In this document: one piece after another, positions 34,757 through 47,168 of the stretch
Layout: every line of letters starts with the position of its first letter
How positions within the stretch are numbered: position 1 is the stretch's first letter
Notes under the pieces: model-generated
Told to the model about the DNA's origin: nothing
Databases searched by the model: none
What the model saw: the letters and a program-made list of their open reading frames with translations, nothing else
Made by a program: the position numbers and the translations under genes
NCBI GenBank assembly: GCA_036186865.1
Contig: AP025053.1
Location: 34,650,477-34,714,476, forward strand
Direction: 5' to 3'
From: Eustoma russellianum
Taxonomy: Eukaryota; Streptophyta; Magnoliopsida; Gentianales; Gentianaceae
DNA length: 64,000 nucleotides

Positions 34757-37700
34757 TCAATCCATCCTTCCTTTCAAGATCCTCTCCGTCACTTCTGTTG
34801 GAGTACTGCAGACAAACGGATATAAAATTCAGATCCGAACAAGATATATAGAAGGAAATTATGCAATCATAGCATGGACTAGGCTCTATTTATCTTCATG
34901 GGAGGAACTCACACAAGATGACTATAACTGCAAAGAAAGACAGAAATGGCGTAAGGGCTTACACAACATAAACATGGCCTCCCCAACCACTTAGACAGTC
35001 ACGATAAAAGGGCTTACATAACATAAACATGGCCTCCCCAACCACTTAGACAGTCACGATAAACGGATGATAGGAGAGCCTGAGAGATGGTCTCGAACAA
35101 TTCTTCCGCTTCCTGAACGGTTGATGTAGGGAAAGAAGTCAAACATACAAAAGTAATAGGATGTATGTAAGGATGACGTACAATAAAGCCAGGATACAAA
35201 GAAGCATCAAAAAGAAAAGAGGAGCCTTTCACACTGATTCAGGGATAGAGTCCCAAGCCCATTCCCCTGCTCTTCGAACCTTGCTCTTGTCCGCTAAGAA
35301 CCATTACAACAAACATGGTCCCTATCTTTTTTTCTTTTTTCCGTAAAGTTAAATTTCAAGTAGGTCCCTATCTTTTAGCGCAGCAAACGAACACCAAGAT
35401 GATTCATAATAATCTTGGATTGCTTCAGACTGTAACTGGTTATTGTGGTAAAATTTTAAACAGACTACAAGTAGAAGTAGATGACATTATCAGAATAATC
35501 TGGGTTAAGACTCTTAATCAAAAAGAAGGATGATGAAATGAACCAATAAACAGCCTAATTTTGACAAGCCTGTAGCAGTGAGAGTGAAGAGGAGAGCGCT
35601 GTGGGTGGTTGTAAACCAACAGAAAACAAAACAAAACACAATAAAAAAAAAAAGAACATTGGTTTTCAGAGAAGAAACTTCAGGAATAATCCATTCAAAA
35701 TTAACTCTATTCTGGGCAAGACATGAGATATCGGGGTTTAGAGTGAGAATTTAACTGGAATGTCATCTTGATAGGGTTTTGTGCGGAATATATTGGACAT
35801 CGTAATGCGAGTTAAAGAGAACGTAATAGAAATTCAGTTTTTCCAAGTGGAGAAAGTTCGTCAGTTTTCCAGCGTTTTTTGGTGTCCAAATGTACACTTT
35901 TTTGACCTAAACCTACTCATAAACACAAGAATTAATTACAGTGGAAGTTACAATATTGCCATTGTTATCTAAATAATAATATCACCTGTTTTAGAGTTTA
36001 CACAAGTTATATTCTTACGAGAATGTTTCTCCATAACATGAGCTCTTTAAACTATATCCAAATATTTTATTTCCAGACTAATCCTCCAAGACTTTCCCCA
36101 GGCAATTCGTCAATTGATTCGTATGATCAGCCTCAACCATTAAAGCATCAGACTCACCTAGATGTCAGATTAGAGAGGCAACAATGTTGATACGGAGGTA
36201 GCATAAAACCAAATCTTCTCACGCCTTATATCCAAAACTTCTTATGAAAGTTCTACCATCTCTACATCTTGATTCTGATGTAAACACACAGCCGAAAAAG
36301 GATCTTTATTGGAAAGAAAGCCTCAAAGCTGGTGGCCCTTCAGAAACTATAGATGATTTTCCAGAAGTACTAGGGCTACAGGACCTCAGACCATGGACTG
36401 AAAAGGAATAATACTCAGCATAAAGAAGTCACGCAAAGATTAATTTACTCAGCCATGGTAAAAATCTGAACCACCGCCTCCCTTTTCCACATAAAAGGTG
36501 CAAGCAAGACGCTACTTATATTAAGCTAATGAAATCAAATGTCAGGCCCAGAGACGATATTCTATGTCAGAGCACAAGATGACTATACAAAGTAAATACT
36601 ACAGAATAAAATCAAAAAGCAAATGTCTACGAGTTAAACATATTGATCAATCCATGGAAAACGCATTAAGAAACTAACAGACCATGCCTGGCTTGAACAT
36701 TGCTTCACAGGCACCATATAAGGATTCTGAGGCAGTACCAGCAACAACAAAATCCTTGGCGAGCTCCCTATGTTTCGAACAGAGCAAAGCTACTTTCAAC
36801 AAGTGCATCTGCCTTTAACAAATAAAGATTACATATGATGGGAGGAAGACCCATCTCCTTAAGCAGTTAATTTATATCCTTCAAAGTGAAAAAAATCTTT
36901 CATCTAAGGCAAAACAGCTCTGGATCAGTTTTCTTTGGCAAGAAAGGTCCATTGCATGGAGAGGATAGTACCAACTATAGAGCAGGATAAGTAAAAGACA
37001 CACACTAAACACCTAAGGACCATTAACTGTGCAATCAGATGACTTGTAGCAGAAGGGAGAAGCCATTTAAGTATGGTAAATGCTAAAGATGTTACGAGGC
37101 AGCTAAGTCCATCATGGCTTAATCAGTTATGTATTTACCAGTAAAAGAAAAAGTCAAGTCACAATTTTTTTTCCTCTCCCTACGAGGCATAAACAAAGTC
37201 AATAGTCCATTTCAAAATATATTTCAAAAACTAAAATAATCACAGAATAAACTGGTCTTTGTCCTGACATGAATCTAGAAACTGGAACAGAACAAGTTAA
37301 GCAACATGTCAAAACTTCTTATTTGCACTTTGCCGACATCTTAGGTCTCCATTGTGTAACTCTCAGCCAATTGGCATGGTGTCCACCCCATCTCAATGCT
37401 ACAACATCTTTATTCAATAAATATCTAGTAGTCCTGATATGAAAAAATGAGTTTACTTACTGGATAATTTGAGAAAATGCCATTAGGAAAATCTTACATC
37501 AGCCCACAGTCCAATATGCATTGTTTGGGTGTCACTGAAAGGGACAAAAGAAAAGAACAAAAGGTCACAGCATGCTGCGCAATTGTATCCATCAAATATT
37601 CCCAAATGCAGAAATTGGTATTCGTCAATGATCTACTGTAGCTCCAATCTACAGCTTAACACCAACCAGAAAAAGTACAGGGGAGATCTAACAGAAAAGT

Positions 37701-40065
37701 ATATATGAATTTGAAACCATTTCATAATTTAATAATATTAGAAGATTTCAAATAAAACAAGGAAAAACCGGTTACTAAGTCTGGCCGCAGAATTCAGATG
37801 GATAATATCAGGATGCACTAGCAAAACAGCATCCAAAGCCATCGACAATTGAAAAGTAATTTATATATGCTAGATCACGTCAATCCACAGGCTTTATATC
37901 CTCCCACTAGTAGACTGGTTTAAGATTCAAGCAGTCATTCAAAAAGCGCCCAACTTCTTTATATTTTATAATAACCCCCTCCTGTCCCCTATATCTTTCA
38001 CCTTTAAAGGTTCTACTGTAGTAACATGTCTATTCCTTTGTACATCAATTTTTTGTTCAATAATCAAAGGCGTAACGAAAAATGAAGCATTTTTAACTGG
38101 AAACTTGGTATCTTCAGGAAAAAAAGAAACCAAGTAAATTTTCATTAGACAAACAAACTCCAGAAACTACGCACTTACTTTGCACCGATGGAATCCATTG
38201 TGCAAATGAATGGCTTGCCTTCATCTCCTAATCCAGCAATCACAGGCTGACAGAAGTATGGATCAAATCTACATGAAAAGGTTAAAGGAAACAATATGAA
38301 TAGCTTACCTATAGCTTCATTTCTTTAGCAGGCTAATAACCCCAAGCAAGTAGATAGGATTAATGATAAGGACAGCAGATATATGCTCGGAAGATCATTT
38401 TGTGAAATTAAGTAATACAATGTCAATCAGATGCATGCAGACCAACCACAAGTGGAAAGCATATAACAATTGTCAAGTAACTTAGGCCATGTCATATAAC
38501 GTTCCTTGACATATATGATGACAACCAAGGTGGAACTGAGTTTTGCATCTGATGCTTCCAATTTACAATTTTGTTTCTTGCTTTTAAGCGTTGATCATAA
38601 AACACATGAATTTGCTACTCATGTTGATGGATAAAATATACTAATTCACCAACAAATTGAGTCCCCAAGAGGCCTAGACTAATCGTTTCATGTTCATACA
38701 ATCAATACTTAGGGAATTATACTTACCAGTACTACCACTCCTTTAACAAGTAGCATCAACTGATAAGCGCGCGTACAGACACAAAAAAAAAAAGAACCTC
38801 TTCAGCTGTTTTAGTATAATCATATGAAAAAAAGAATAAGCAAAAAAATTGTAGACTATGATTATGATATGATCAGTCAACATTGTCTTGGAGTAAGGAA
38901 TTGATGTTAAACCAAAACGTTAATCACTAGTATCATAAGGTGCTTTATAGAAGCCATTGGTAAGACAATAGGGCCACTGTCACGAGCAAGTAAGCCACTC
39001 AAGCAATTTATTGAAGATTGAACTTTCAGAATAAATATCATTTACTTCATCAGTACCTCTCATCGTTCCAAGAAAGAATATTCATGATCAAAATTTAGTC
39101 ATTAGTTTAAGGCATCTAATTCTAACAGTCCATAGAAGAATGATAACCGTGTCACAAATAACCCAAGAGAACAAAATGGCGATCTATAAAGCTATATATA
39201 GGTAAGAAGGGTAAAGCGACTTTTAACCAAAAAAAATGTCAATTCTTCTTGCAAAATACTCCAAGAAAAATATTAATTAACAGAAATATTGAAGGCCAAA
39301 ACTTTTTCAAGACACCATCAACTTTTGGTATCATAATTTCTCATAATAATGCTGCCTTCAAATTCGATACTATAATTGTGAACGACCAAGCATATTCAGT
39401 GCCTTAAAAGTTCATAATTCAAAAAACATATAAGCAATATACACTGGTGATATGAAGAGCGCAACTAACCTCTTTTCATAAAGAACAGCAGAAACTAGAT
39501 TAGTAAAGGTTTCCAGCTTCATGTCCCCCTCTTCTCTCAGATGATAAAATTTGTGACCAAAAAAAACCGCTGGTACCTTCAAGGAATAATTAATCTAAAC
39601 CATTAGCGACACAGAAGAAACAACTATTGGCTGGATAATTGAGCTTTAACTACAACAGGAGAAACAAAATCTTGAATTCGAACTCAGTTCAATCGAATAG
39701 AGTTTCAATCTTGAATCAGAAAATTACAATATTTGGACATAGGTACCGAGACCAAGAAGCCCGAGGAAAAGCTTGTCATGGATTTTGAGAATCCGTTGGA
39801 AGGCGGTGGCGACAGTCTGAAGCTGGACTCCAAGTCTCCGATAACTGGCGATAGCAAAGCAATTCTTACCTACCATTGCCACTATGGCACTTCCATTGTA
39901 CTCAAAAATCTTAATAAAGCACAAAATACATAAAAAGAAATAAGAAATTTCACATCGAATTATATGATAGGAAGTAGATATCGGATGCAACCCTAATCAA
40001 GAAAAGAGAAAAGAAAGAAGAAATAATCTTAAGAGAAAAAAACGAAGAAATAATATTACCGACAT
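34757..40065 (-). pseudogene. PBC1: 20S proteasome subunit beta-3 (PBC), probable pseudogene
   Basis: The beta-3 subunit is a non-catalytic ring member of the 20S proteasome core. All seven exons are recognisable on the minus strand: 40,060-40,065 (only ATGTCG), 39,728-39,909, 39,470-39,576, 38,179-38,268, 36,683-36,767, 35,018-35,112, 34,757-34,805. Splice sites are in place and the end TEVTERILKGRMD is intact. The sum is 614 nt, one short of the 615 expected for 204 aa. Exon 3 lacks one base in a T run (39,559-39,566), shifting the frame to an early TGA. Exon 6 and its donor are duplicated in tandem (55 bp; donors at 35,017 and 34,962). Residues usually fixed are altered (SYRRLG for SDRRLG, LLGLGTYVQI for LSGLATDVQT). 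The introns are long and AT-rich. Alternative: a real gene with a homopolymer sequencing error, but the substitutions argue against it. Confidence 0.8.
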
Positions 40066-41869
40066 GTTGACGAGAAAGAACTATGCCCGCTATGTGTTTG
40101 ATACAAAGAAGAAGAAGAGGAAAGACCTTTTCCAACCGTCTTGGAAATACTCTAGTCTGGAGGGCACAACAAAAACTTATACAAAAATTTATACAAAAAC
40201 TTATCCCCCCAGAACAGATTTTCGGCGGACCTTTATTCGTATGTAATACTTATGATTTCAACCATACAAATAGATACCAAAATTCACATCCATATGTACG
40301 CATATATATACACGGCTATCAAATATACTTATGCATGATCCTTTTTTTGCACTATATATGTGGTCACTTATATAGCACCATGGAAACAGTTGATTAACAT
40401 ATGATGTCACATAGATGGTATAAGATTTAAATGAAAATTTTGGGTAATTAAGTCAGAATCATAGTTGAGATGATACGATAGTTTTAAAAGATACGTATTC
40501 TAAAGATGCGTATTATGCATTAAGTAATAGGAGACACATAAAGAGGATAAGCTTTAAGCTACTACTAAAAAAACAATAATTAAAATAAACAAAACGTAAA
40601 AAAATGATCATATAGGATAAAAAGGCTTTAGCGTTGTTGTTGTGGTTTCAAAAGCTAGTCTTCTTTTTGAAGTTCTAAATACTTGTGAGCCTCTCTGATT
40701 ATGAATTTCAATCGTTGCTTAGCTTTCAGATTTTGTAAGTATTTATATAAATTTTGTTGTAGTTACATGGAAAAAACAATTCCAATCTGTTTAGTTGCAA
40801 GTTCGAACAGTTGATCGTGTTTTCGACGCAATTTGGTCAAAATGTTATCACAATTTTGTCGCAAATATCAGCTCATGATCATCTTAAGCTAGTCGCTCTT
40901 CCATATTATATCGTCGAATTACATTGTCACAACATTAGTTACCATATGGTTACAAATATCAGGTAAGACTGTTCAACGAACTGAACAGTTCACGAATTGT
41001 TTGAGTTCAATTTGTGTTTTGTTTCCATTGTTCGTTAATGGTCGATAAACAAGCCAAATTCGAACAGCTATTCGGGTTCGTTTACTAAAACGAGACGAAC
41101 TATCCGGCTCGTTAAACAGTTAAAGAGTTATAAATCCGAACTCGAATCAATTATAAACTTCATTTACCTAAACAAACCGAGCAGAACAATTCGTTTAGCC
41201 AAACGAATCTGAATTCGAAAACCTAATATTCGGTTCGGGATACCCCTAAATTATCAGCTCGTGATCATCCCAAGACAGTCGCTCCTCGTCGTTATGTCGT
41301 CGAAATATCTTGTCACGACATTAATTGCCATGTTGTTGGGATCATAGTCGCAATTTTTTTTCAATTTCACCGCAACATTTGTTTCCTATTTTGTCACCTA
41401 TTTAGTATTTTTAATAACTTTAACTTTTTAACTTAATATAAATTACAGTATGCTTAAAATTAAAAATAGACTTATATTTTGGAACTAAATTAGCAATTAT
41501 TTTGACGAGAAATTCGTGACTAACCTTCACTAAATTTGTCTCAGTTAATGGTGACTACGTCTGTAGGCCGTCACAATTGACGCAATCGGAATTTTCCGAA
41601 CAGGTTTTGTTTGTCGCTGACGCGTCAAAAAACTTTGATAATAAAGTGACATTTACTGACGTTTACTGCCATAGCTAGCCCGGTCCCTTCCTGTATTTTA
41701 TACATAACTTGAAACGCCTTATCTTTCTAATTTACCAACACCAAGTTCAATTTTAGCGTTCATCCAAATTGTTGACCTGCAAAAATGACAGAAAATCGGA
41801 AAGTAAAAAAAAAAAAAAATTAGGTCATAAAGTAGAAAATAATAGAGGATTGATTGTACCTCATCTCTA
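40066..41869. other. Intergenic with repeat fragments
   Basis: The first 100 bp would be the PBC promoter and leader. A direct repeat of about 87 bp (40,865-40,950 and 41,250-41,338; ATCAGCTC(A/G)TGATCATC, then AGTCGCTC) brackets a fragment of about 270 bp rich in GAACTGAAC, GGCTCGTTAAACAG and AAACAAACCGAGC. That fragment belongs to the same family as the element at 57.8 kb. No gene seen. Confidence 0.5.
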
Positions 41870-42452
41870 TACAACTATCAAGGATATGAGTGAGGTGACT
41901 CAAGGAGAAAAACAAATATATGGTGAGGGAGCTGACAGTCATCTCAGAGTTTCTGCTTCCCACACTTAACCATTAAGCAAAGCACTAGTAAATTAAACAA
42001 AGAAACGGCTACTTCCACACATCATCATTCTTATCCACGCCAATACATATTATTAAACAAGAACACACGTCCATAAGCAGGAGATTCTAAGATAATGTAT
42101 TTAAGCTTTGAGAGAATTTCGAGTGAACATCAAATATGCATAACGGCGTGAGTAAGCATAATACACACACTTGGCACATTATGTTTACCCACTTGTTTTA
42201 TTACAAAAACATAAATAACAACAAAAAGAAACAGCATATGATCTGTTTCCCCGTTGAACAATAATTCAACACACTTGGTACATTACCTTGAAAAAATAGA
42301 ATAGTATCATAAATGCCAATCACACACTTGGTACATTACGTTGCACAAACACCCGAAATAACAATCCCATGGAAGAGCTTCCTTTGGGTACTTATTTTTT
42401 GCATGAATATCTTTGATCCAGAGGAGATGGCCACAAAACACCTCGGAGAGAC

Positions 42453-43433
42453 CTAAATTTGTAGCCCATATGCTTTAAATTTCTCCTCAGCAAGTTCATC
42501 AAGCCGTTTGATCATCTCATCAGTAAGATGATTCTTCCAGTCACCAACCTCCCCGCGTCGGAAGAACCCATTATTTTGTTCTCCACCCTGCAACGTCCCG
42601 GTCTTGTTGACCTCCAAGTTACTCAGATTATCAAAACTGCAAAGCCTCAAGATATCCTCAGGCACCCCAGATGCCTCCTCCTCTAAAGAAAATGGGCACC
42701 CCAAGAATTCACCTAATTGTTTCAAAATCAAAGAGGGTTTCTCTTTCAAATCCTCATATTTCAAGAACAACAATCTTTCAGGCATTTCCAAACTTTTCTT
42801 CCAGTAGGTTAAAACATGATCCCAGTAAGGCCCAAATGCAGTGACACCTTTGCAGAAGCACTCAAATTCTCTCTCGATATCAGAGGTACCTAAAGGACCG
42901 ATATGTTTGAGAATAACGTGCCAATAAGAAACAAAAGTATCTTTTGGGTTCCTACAAATATACACAATCTTACATGCAGAGTCTTTTATAGATGGTGGCA
43001 ATGACAGATAGGGCAAATGAGTGGAGAAAAGTCTAGGATTTTCGAAGCAAGAGAGGTCAGGGGTTTCATTTTTACCATAGATATGAATATCCATAAAAGG
43101 AATTAATTCATGAGGGTTCTGAACCAGTAACGGGTGGTTTGTACTCCTAACGTCGTAGCGCAGGCGGTTTGTGGTGGCAAAGACAAGAGCTTTGAGCCAA
43201 GTGGTACCTGATTTCGGAGAGGTGACTACAAAAACATCCGAATCTTTTGCTTCAAATTTCTTTTGAAACGCAAGGACTCCAGAAATATGACCAGCTGAAA
43301 GCCAACAGCCTTGATGATTGTAGAAATATGGTGACAGAGGATCCTTGGGAAAAGAAGACAGAAACTCTGCATTTCTTGCTGCTAATTCATCTTGCATGTA
43401 CTGTGGAAGAGGGGAGTCTTGATTTTCCTGCAT
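42453..43433 (-). CDS. Cytosolic sulfotransferase, copy A
   Basis: A PAPS-dependent soluble sulfotransferase that moves a sulfuryl group onto a hydroxylated small molecule. Plant relatives act on flavonols, hydroxyjasmonate, brassinosteroids or desulfoglucosinolates; the substrate here cannot be told from sequence. It is a single exon of 326 aa, the usual length. Motifs: PAPS 5'-phosphosulfate loop TSPKSGTTWL (71-80), catalytic-base context STHLPY with His139, 3'-phosphate motif RNPKDTFVS (161-169), YEDLKEKP (226-233) and RRGEVGDWK (292-300). There is no signal peptide or membrane segment. The start is the ATG at 43,433; a longer frame would need a non-ATG start. A TATA box sits about 70 bp upstream. 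Copies B and C are nearly identical. All catalytic residues are present, so it is likely active. Confidence 0.93.
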   Translation of the reverse strand: MQENQDSPLPQYMQDELAARNAEFLSSFPKDPLSPYFYNHQGCWLSAGHISGVLAFQKKFEAKDSDVFVVTSPKSGTTWLKALVFATTNRLRYDVRSTNHPLLVQNPHELIPFMDIHIYGKNETPDLSCFENPRLFSTHLPYLSLPPSIKDSACKIVYICRNPKDTFVSYWHVILKHIGPLGTSDIEREFECFCKGVTAFGPYWDHVLTYWKKSLEMPERLLFLKYEDLKEKPSLILKQLGEFLGCPFSLEEEASGVPEDILRLCSFDNLSNLEVNKTGTLQGGEQNNGFFRRGEVGDWKNHLTDEMIKRLDELAEEKFKAYGLQI

Positions 43434-43500
43434 TGTTATTCTCACTGTAATGAAAGAGGTAATTACAATTCAGTGGAATGAGGGGAAAGAGATCATACGC

Positions 43501-43510
43501 TTATTTATAG
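43501..43510 (-). promoter_or_regulatory. TATA box of sulfotransferase A
   Basis: CTATAAATAA on the minus strand, 68-77 bases before the ATG. The same box in the same context (GACTAGGCTATAAATAAGCG) precedes copies B and C. Confidence 0.75.
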
Positions 43511-43838
43511 CCTAGTCCTCAATTTTTCTTGATCACCGTTGTAATTATTTTGACAGAAAATTGAAAAAGTAACATTAGCTATACGTCTTTATTTAAACTA
43601 TGAAAAATTTTGCGAAGGTGGAAGAGCAAGGTATACGCATTTAATTAATTGGCTATGTTCTTATAATATGAGAGCACGCAAACCTTGAAAAATGTAACTG
43701 AATAGAAAATTTGAACTGATGATGTGTTAATTTAGCCGTTGACTAATAGCAGAATAATTTTGCTCTTCATATCTGTACATCTTGTAGTCTATAATTATGT
43801 GAGGGGAATAAAATTATTATTCAGATCCAGAAAACTTG

Positions 43839-44080
43839 AATCAAAAGGTCATACACTGCGTCAGAAGGTCCCTATCGCTCTAGTTCCAATGAACATCATA
43901 GAGGATGCAAATCAGGAGTTTAACGGCTTCGTAGACTGGAGAGGTCATACACAAAGTGTCCACTGTAAACTGGGCTACAGTGAAACACCCACCCTGCATG
44001 TGTTCCTAAAATCGAATCATGTATCTCTTAAAACAAATCTCAACCGAGTCTCAACTGAACTATGCTCTGTTGGCAGATAC
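43839..44080 (-). mobile_element. SINE upstream of sulfotransferase A
   Basis: The minus strand has GAGCATAGTTCAGTTGAGAC (A box) and TACATGATTCGATTTTAGG (B box). AGAAAACTTG flanks both ends (43,829-43,838 and 44,081-44,090). The homologous place upstream of copy C (near 60,030) has a single diverged AGCAAGTTCTG and no insert, i.e. an empty site. Insertion therefore followed the duplication. Confidence 0.85.
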
Positions 44081-44340
44081 AGAAAACTTGCGGACACATA
44101 AGAAGGTGTCACCCAACGTTTCTTTCTTTGTTTTATTAAGAAAGTATCCAGACGACTTTTTGAGTTTAGCATATTAAACGGGTCCATTGACCTCTTGCTT
44201 CTTATTCTCTCGAATACATTCAATACAATTTTAGCATTCTCGAATACCTTCAATACAATTTTAGTATATAAAACATTTTATGAAGAGCAGAATACATAAA
44301 CAGGGAGTTAGTAGATCTAAGTCCAGATTGGACCAAAACC

Positions 44341-44779
44341 CCGCTAGTATTAAAATTATTGATTAATTTGTTTAATGTCTTGCTTTTTTATCCCAAATGA
44401 TAATTATCAATGGATGCTTACCTTGAACGAAAACTCTCGTTTAATACAATTCAAATAGATTTCTGGGTTGTGTCATCACTCTGTTCGTATCTTCAGTGAC
44501 GCTTCTAAGATTCTTGTATTTTTCTAAGTTGTTTTAGATCGGCAGTGCTGTCTTTTTGTTACCACTGTCAATATTCTTTTCTGCTATGTTGTTATTATGC
44601 TAAGCATAGTTTAGTACATCTGCTTGCCCATTCCTTTGCCTTCACATCGTCTTCCCAGCTCGACATCCTGTCATTGATGTTCATATCTTTAGTGCCTTCA
44701 CTTCGTCACCTCGGCTTGGTGTTCTTTCCTTCAGCTCAGCTACTTTATCACCTCGGCGCTTCTCATTTTAGCTCAGCTA
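44341..44779. other. Probable LTR remnant next to the Copia fragment
   Basis: Contains CAGCTCAGCTACTTTATCA twice and CACCTCGGCGCTTC / CACCTCGGCTTGGTG. The minus-strand complement (GAGCTGA...GAGGTGA) resembles the LTR-like block at 56.4-56.7 kb. It lies just beyond the 3' end of the Copia coding fragment, where a 3' LTR belongs. Ends not resolved. Confidence 0.4.
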
Positions 44780-46575
44780 CTTTATCAACCTTAACATTAT
44801 AATCATTTAAGGTATTGATCATCCAAATTAGTTGTGCACAACATGAAGCGGCCGATACATATTCGGATTCCACCGTTGGAAGTGACGCACTATTTTGTTT
44901 CTTGGAGAACCAAGAAACTAAGCAATCTCCAAGGAATTGACATGTCCCGGAGGTGTTTTTTCTATCAACTAGATTTCTGGCATAGTCAGAGTCATTATAC
45001 ACTCTTAAATCAAAACAATTATTTTTGAGATAAGACAGCCTAAAGTTCAAGGTTCCTTTCAAGTACCTAAAGATACGTTTTACGGCAACTAGATGCGATT
45101 CCTTATGCATACTTTGAAATCTAGCACATAAATACACAGCATGCAAAATATTCGGTCTACTAGCGGTTAAATAAAGTAAACTACGAATCATACCCCTATA
45201 TTTGGTTACCTCAACCGGCTTTTCTTTTTCATCTTTGTCAAGCTTTGTACTTGTGTTCATTGGTGTGCTCACACTTCTTCAATCCTCAAACTTGTATTTC
45301 TTGAGCAAATCCTTTGTATACTTTATTTGAGACATGTATACTCCATCTTGAGTTTGCTTGATTTGAAGACCAAGAAAGTAGTTGAGTTCACCCATCATGC
45401 TCATCTCAAATTCTCCTTCCATCAATTTAGCAAAATGCTCACAAAGAGAATCATTAGTAGCACCAAATATAATATCATCTACATAAATTTGAACAAGCAA
45501 TTGATGGTTTCCTTGTTCTTTAATAAAAAGAGTAGTGTCGACTTTTCCTCTTGAAAACTCATTTTCAAGAAGGAAGTTACTTAATCTTTCATACCATGCC
45601 CTACGAGCTTGTTTAAGTCCATAAAAGGTCTTTTTGAGTTTAAGTACATAATTTGGATAATCATGATTTTCAAACTCCGGTGGTTGAGCTACATACACCT
45701 CTTCTTGAATTATTCCATTCAAGAATGCGGATTTTACATCCATTTAATATAGTTTGTAATCCTTATAACATGCATATGCTAATAACATCCAAATAGCTTC
45801 AAATCTAGCTACGAGGGCAAAAGTTTCATCATAGTCTATGCCTTCTTCTTGTCTATATCCTTGTGCTACTAACCTAACTTTGTTTCTAGTAATATTTCCT
45901 TTATCATCTATTTTATTTCTAAATACCCATTTAGTGTCAATTATGGGATGATCACTAGGTTTATCCACCAATTCCCAAACATCACTCCTTTCAAATTGAT
46001 TTAGTTATTCTTGCATGGCTAATACCCAATCTTCATCATTTATTGCCTCTTTTATATTTTTAGGTTCAACTTATGAGATGAAGGCATTTTCATTAAATTT
46101 CCTCCTAGTCATTATATCTTGACTAGTTTCACCTAATATTAATTCTTTAGGATGATCTTTCCTATACTTATATGAATCCGGTAAATTTGAGGTATCCCCT
46201 CCTACTTCTTCATCTTCAATCTTAGGTTTAAGGGGATCAATCCTAAGGTCAATGACAATATTACCTTTTGGATTCTCAAATTTCTCTATATGACTTACTT
46301 AAATTATTTCATCATCATCATCATTAATATTTGGTTCATCCTCAATGAGTTCACTAAACTTAACATGAATTGACTCTTCAACTTTCATGCTCCTTTTATT
46401 ATATACCCTAAATGTCTTGCTATTTTGAGGATATCCCATGAAGATTCCGTCATCCGCTTCGAAATCGAGTTTATCCAAGTTATCTTTGGTGTTAAGTATA
46501 AAGCATTTACAACCAAAAACCTTGAAATAACCAATATTTGGTACTCTACCTTTCCAAAGCTCATAAAGAGTCTTT
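44780..46575 (-). pseudogene. Decayed Copia (SIRE-like) polyprotein, 3' half
   Basis: Reading on the minus strand from 46,575 down: integrase C-terminal end (PYELWKGRVPN, then FKVFGCKC), an acidic linker, reverse transcriptase (KWVFRNKIDDKGNI...RLVAQGY; MDVKSAFLNG; QIYVDDIIFGA), then RNase H (DSDYARNLVDRKNTSG; VESEYVSAASC). Several in-frame stops and frame changes (for example near 45,743 and 45,275) break it. Gag, protease and the integrase core are absent. The RT wording is that of the SIRE/Maximus lineage of Copia. The remnant is older than the Copia element in copy B. Confidence 0.88.
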
Positions 46576-47160
46576 GAGAAATGGTCTCAAATAAACTCTA
46601 TTTATTAAATTACCTCTTATCTGTTTCTATTATTCTATGTCCTAGGGACAGAGCTGATATTTAAGGTTACACTAAAGGTTGATAATCTTTTCCTACTAGT
46701 GATGTCAGTCTCCTTGCTATAAATTTTAAGAGTTACCGTCAAACATCAAAATTTCAAGGGAATGGGGATTACTACAGAGGTTAAATATTCGACTCCGGTC
46801 AAAAGCTAATGTTTGATTAATATCAAACTTGAGGTTCAAATGTTGGATTTTGATGTGAAATTCTCAAATTCTTGCAGATAGCCGTTTGGCTCATTGGTTT
46901 AAACATTAAACCCAAGTTAAGCCTAGCAAATTTTAATTTTTTAATTAGAAGCTCCACTCATGAAATTTCAGATACCTTTCCAAAGGATGAGACGAAAAAA
47001 ATGGCATATGTTGCTGTATTATCTAGATGAAAACCATACCGTGTCACAATAATATAACTGTGCAACATATTATCTAGATGAAAACCATACCGTGTCACAA
47101 AAATATAACTGTTTGTCAAAATGATGTTCCAAAAATATGTGTATTTAATAAGGACAAGTG
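46576..47160. other. Intergenic, nothing seen
   Basis: AT-rich. A 45-bp imperfect direct repeat (ATTATCTAGATGAAAACCAT and following) occurs at about 47,019 and 47,069. Confidence 0.5.
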
Positions 47161-47168
47161 GATAAAAT

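Larger units (their letters stand above)
41870..44340 (-). repeat. Inverted duplication, arm A (sulfotransferase A)
   Basis: From the 3' flank (near GAGTCACCTCA-type sequence at about 41,885) through the gene and about 900 bp of upstream DNA, this arm is the inverted counterpart of 59,594-62,020. Shared landmarks outside the gene: GCAAAGCACTAGTAAATTAA, AAACGGCTACTTC, CGTATACCTTGCTCTTCC and TATTCAGATCC. Arm A has a SINE (43,839-44,080) that arm C lacks. Confidence 0.8.

Noticed and set aside
43739..44101. ORF of 120 aa upstream of sulfotransferase A
   Set aside because: It crosses a SINE with clear target duplications and has no counterpart in arm C.
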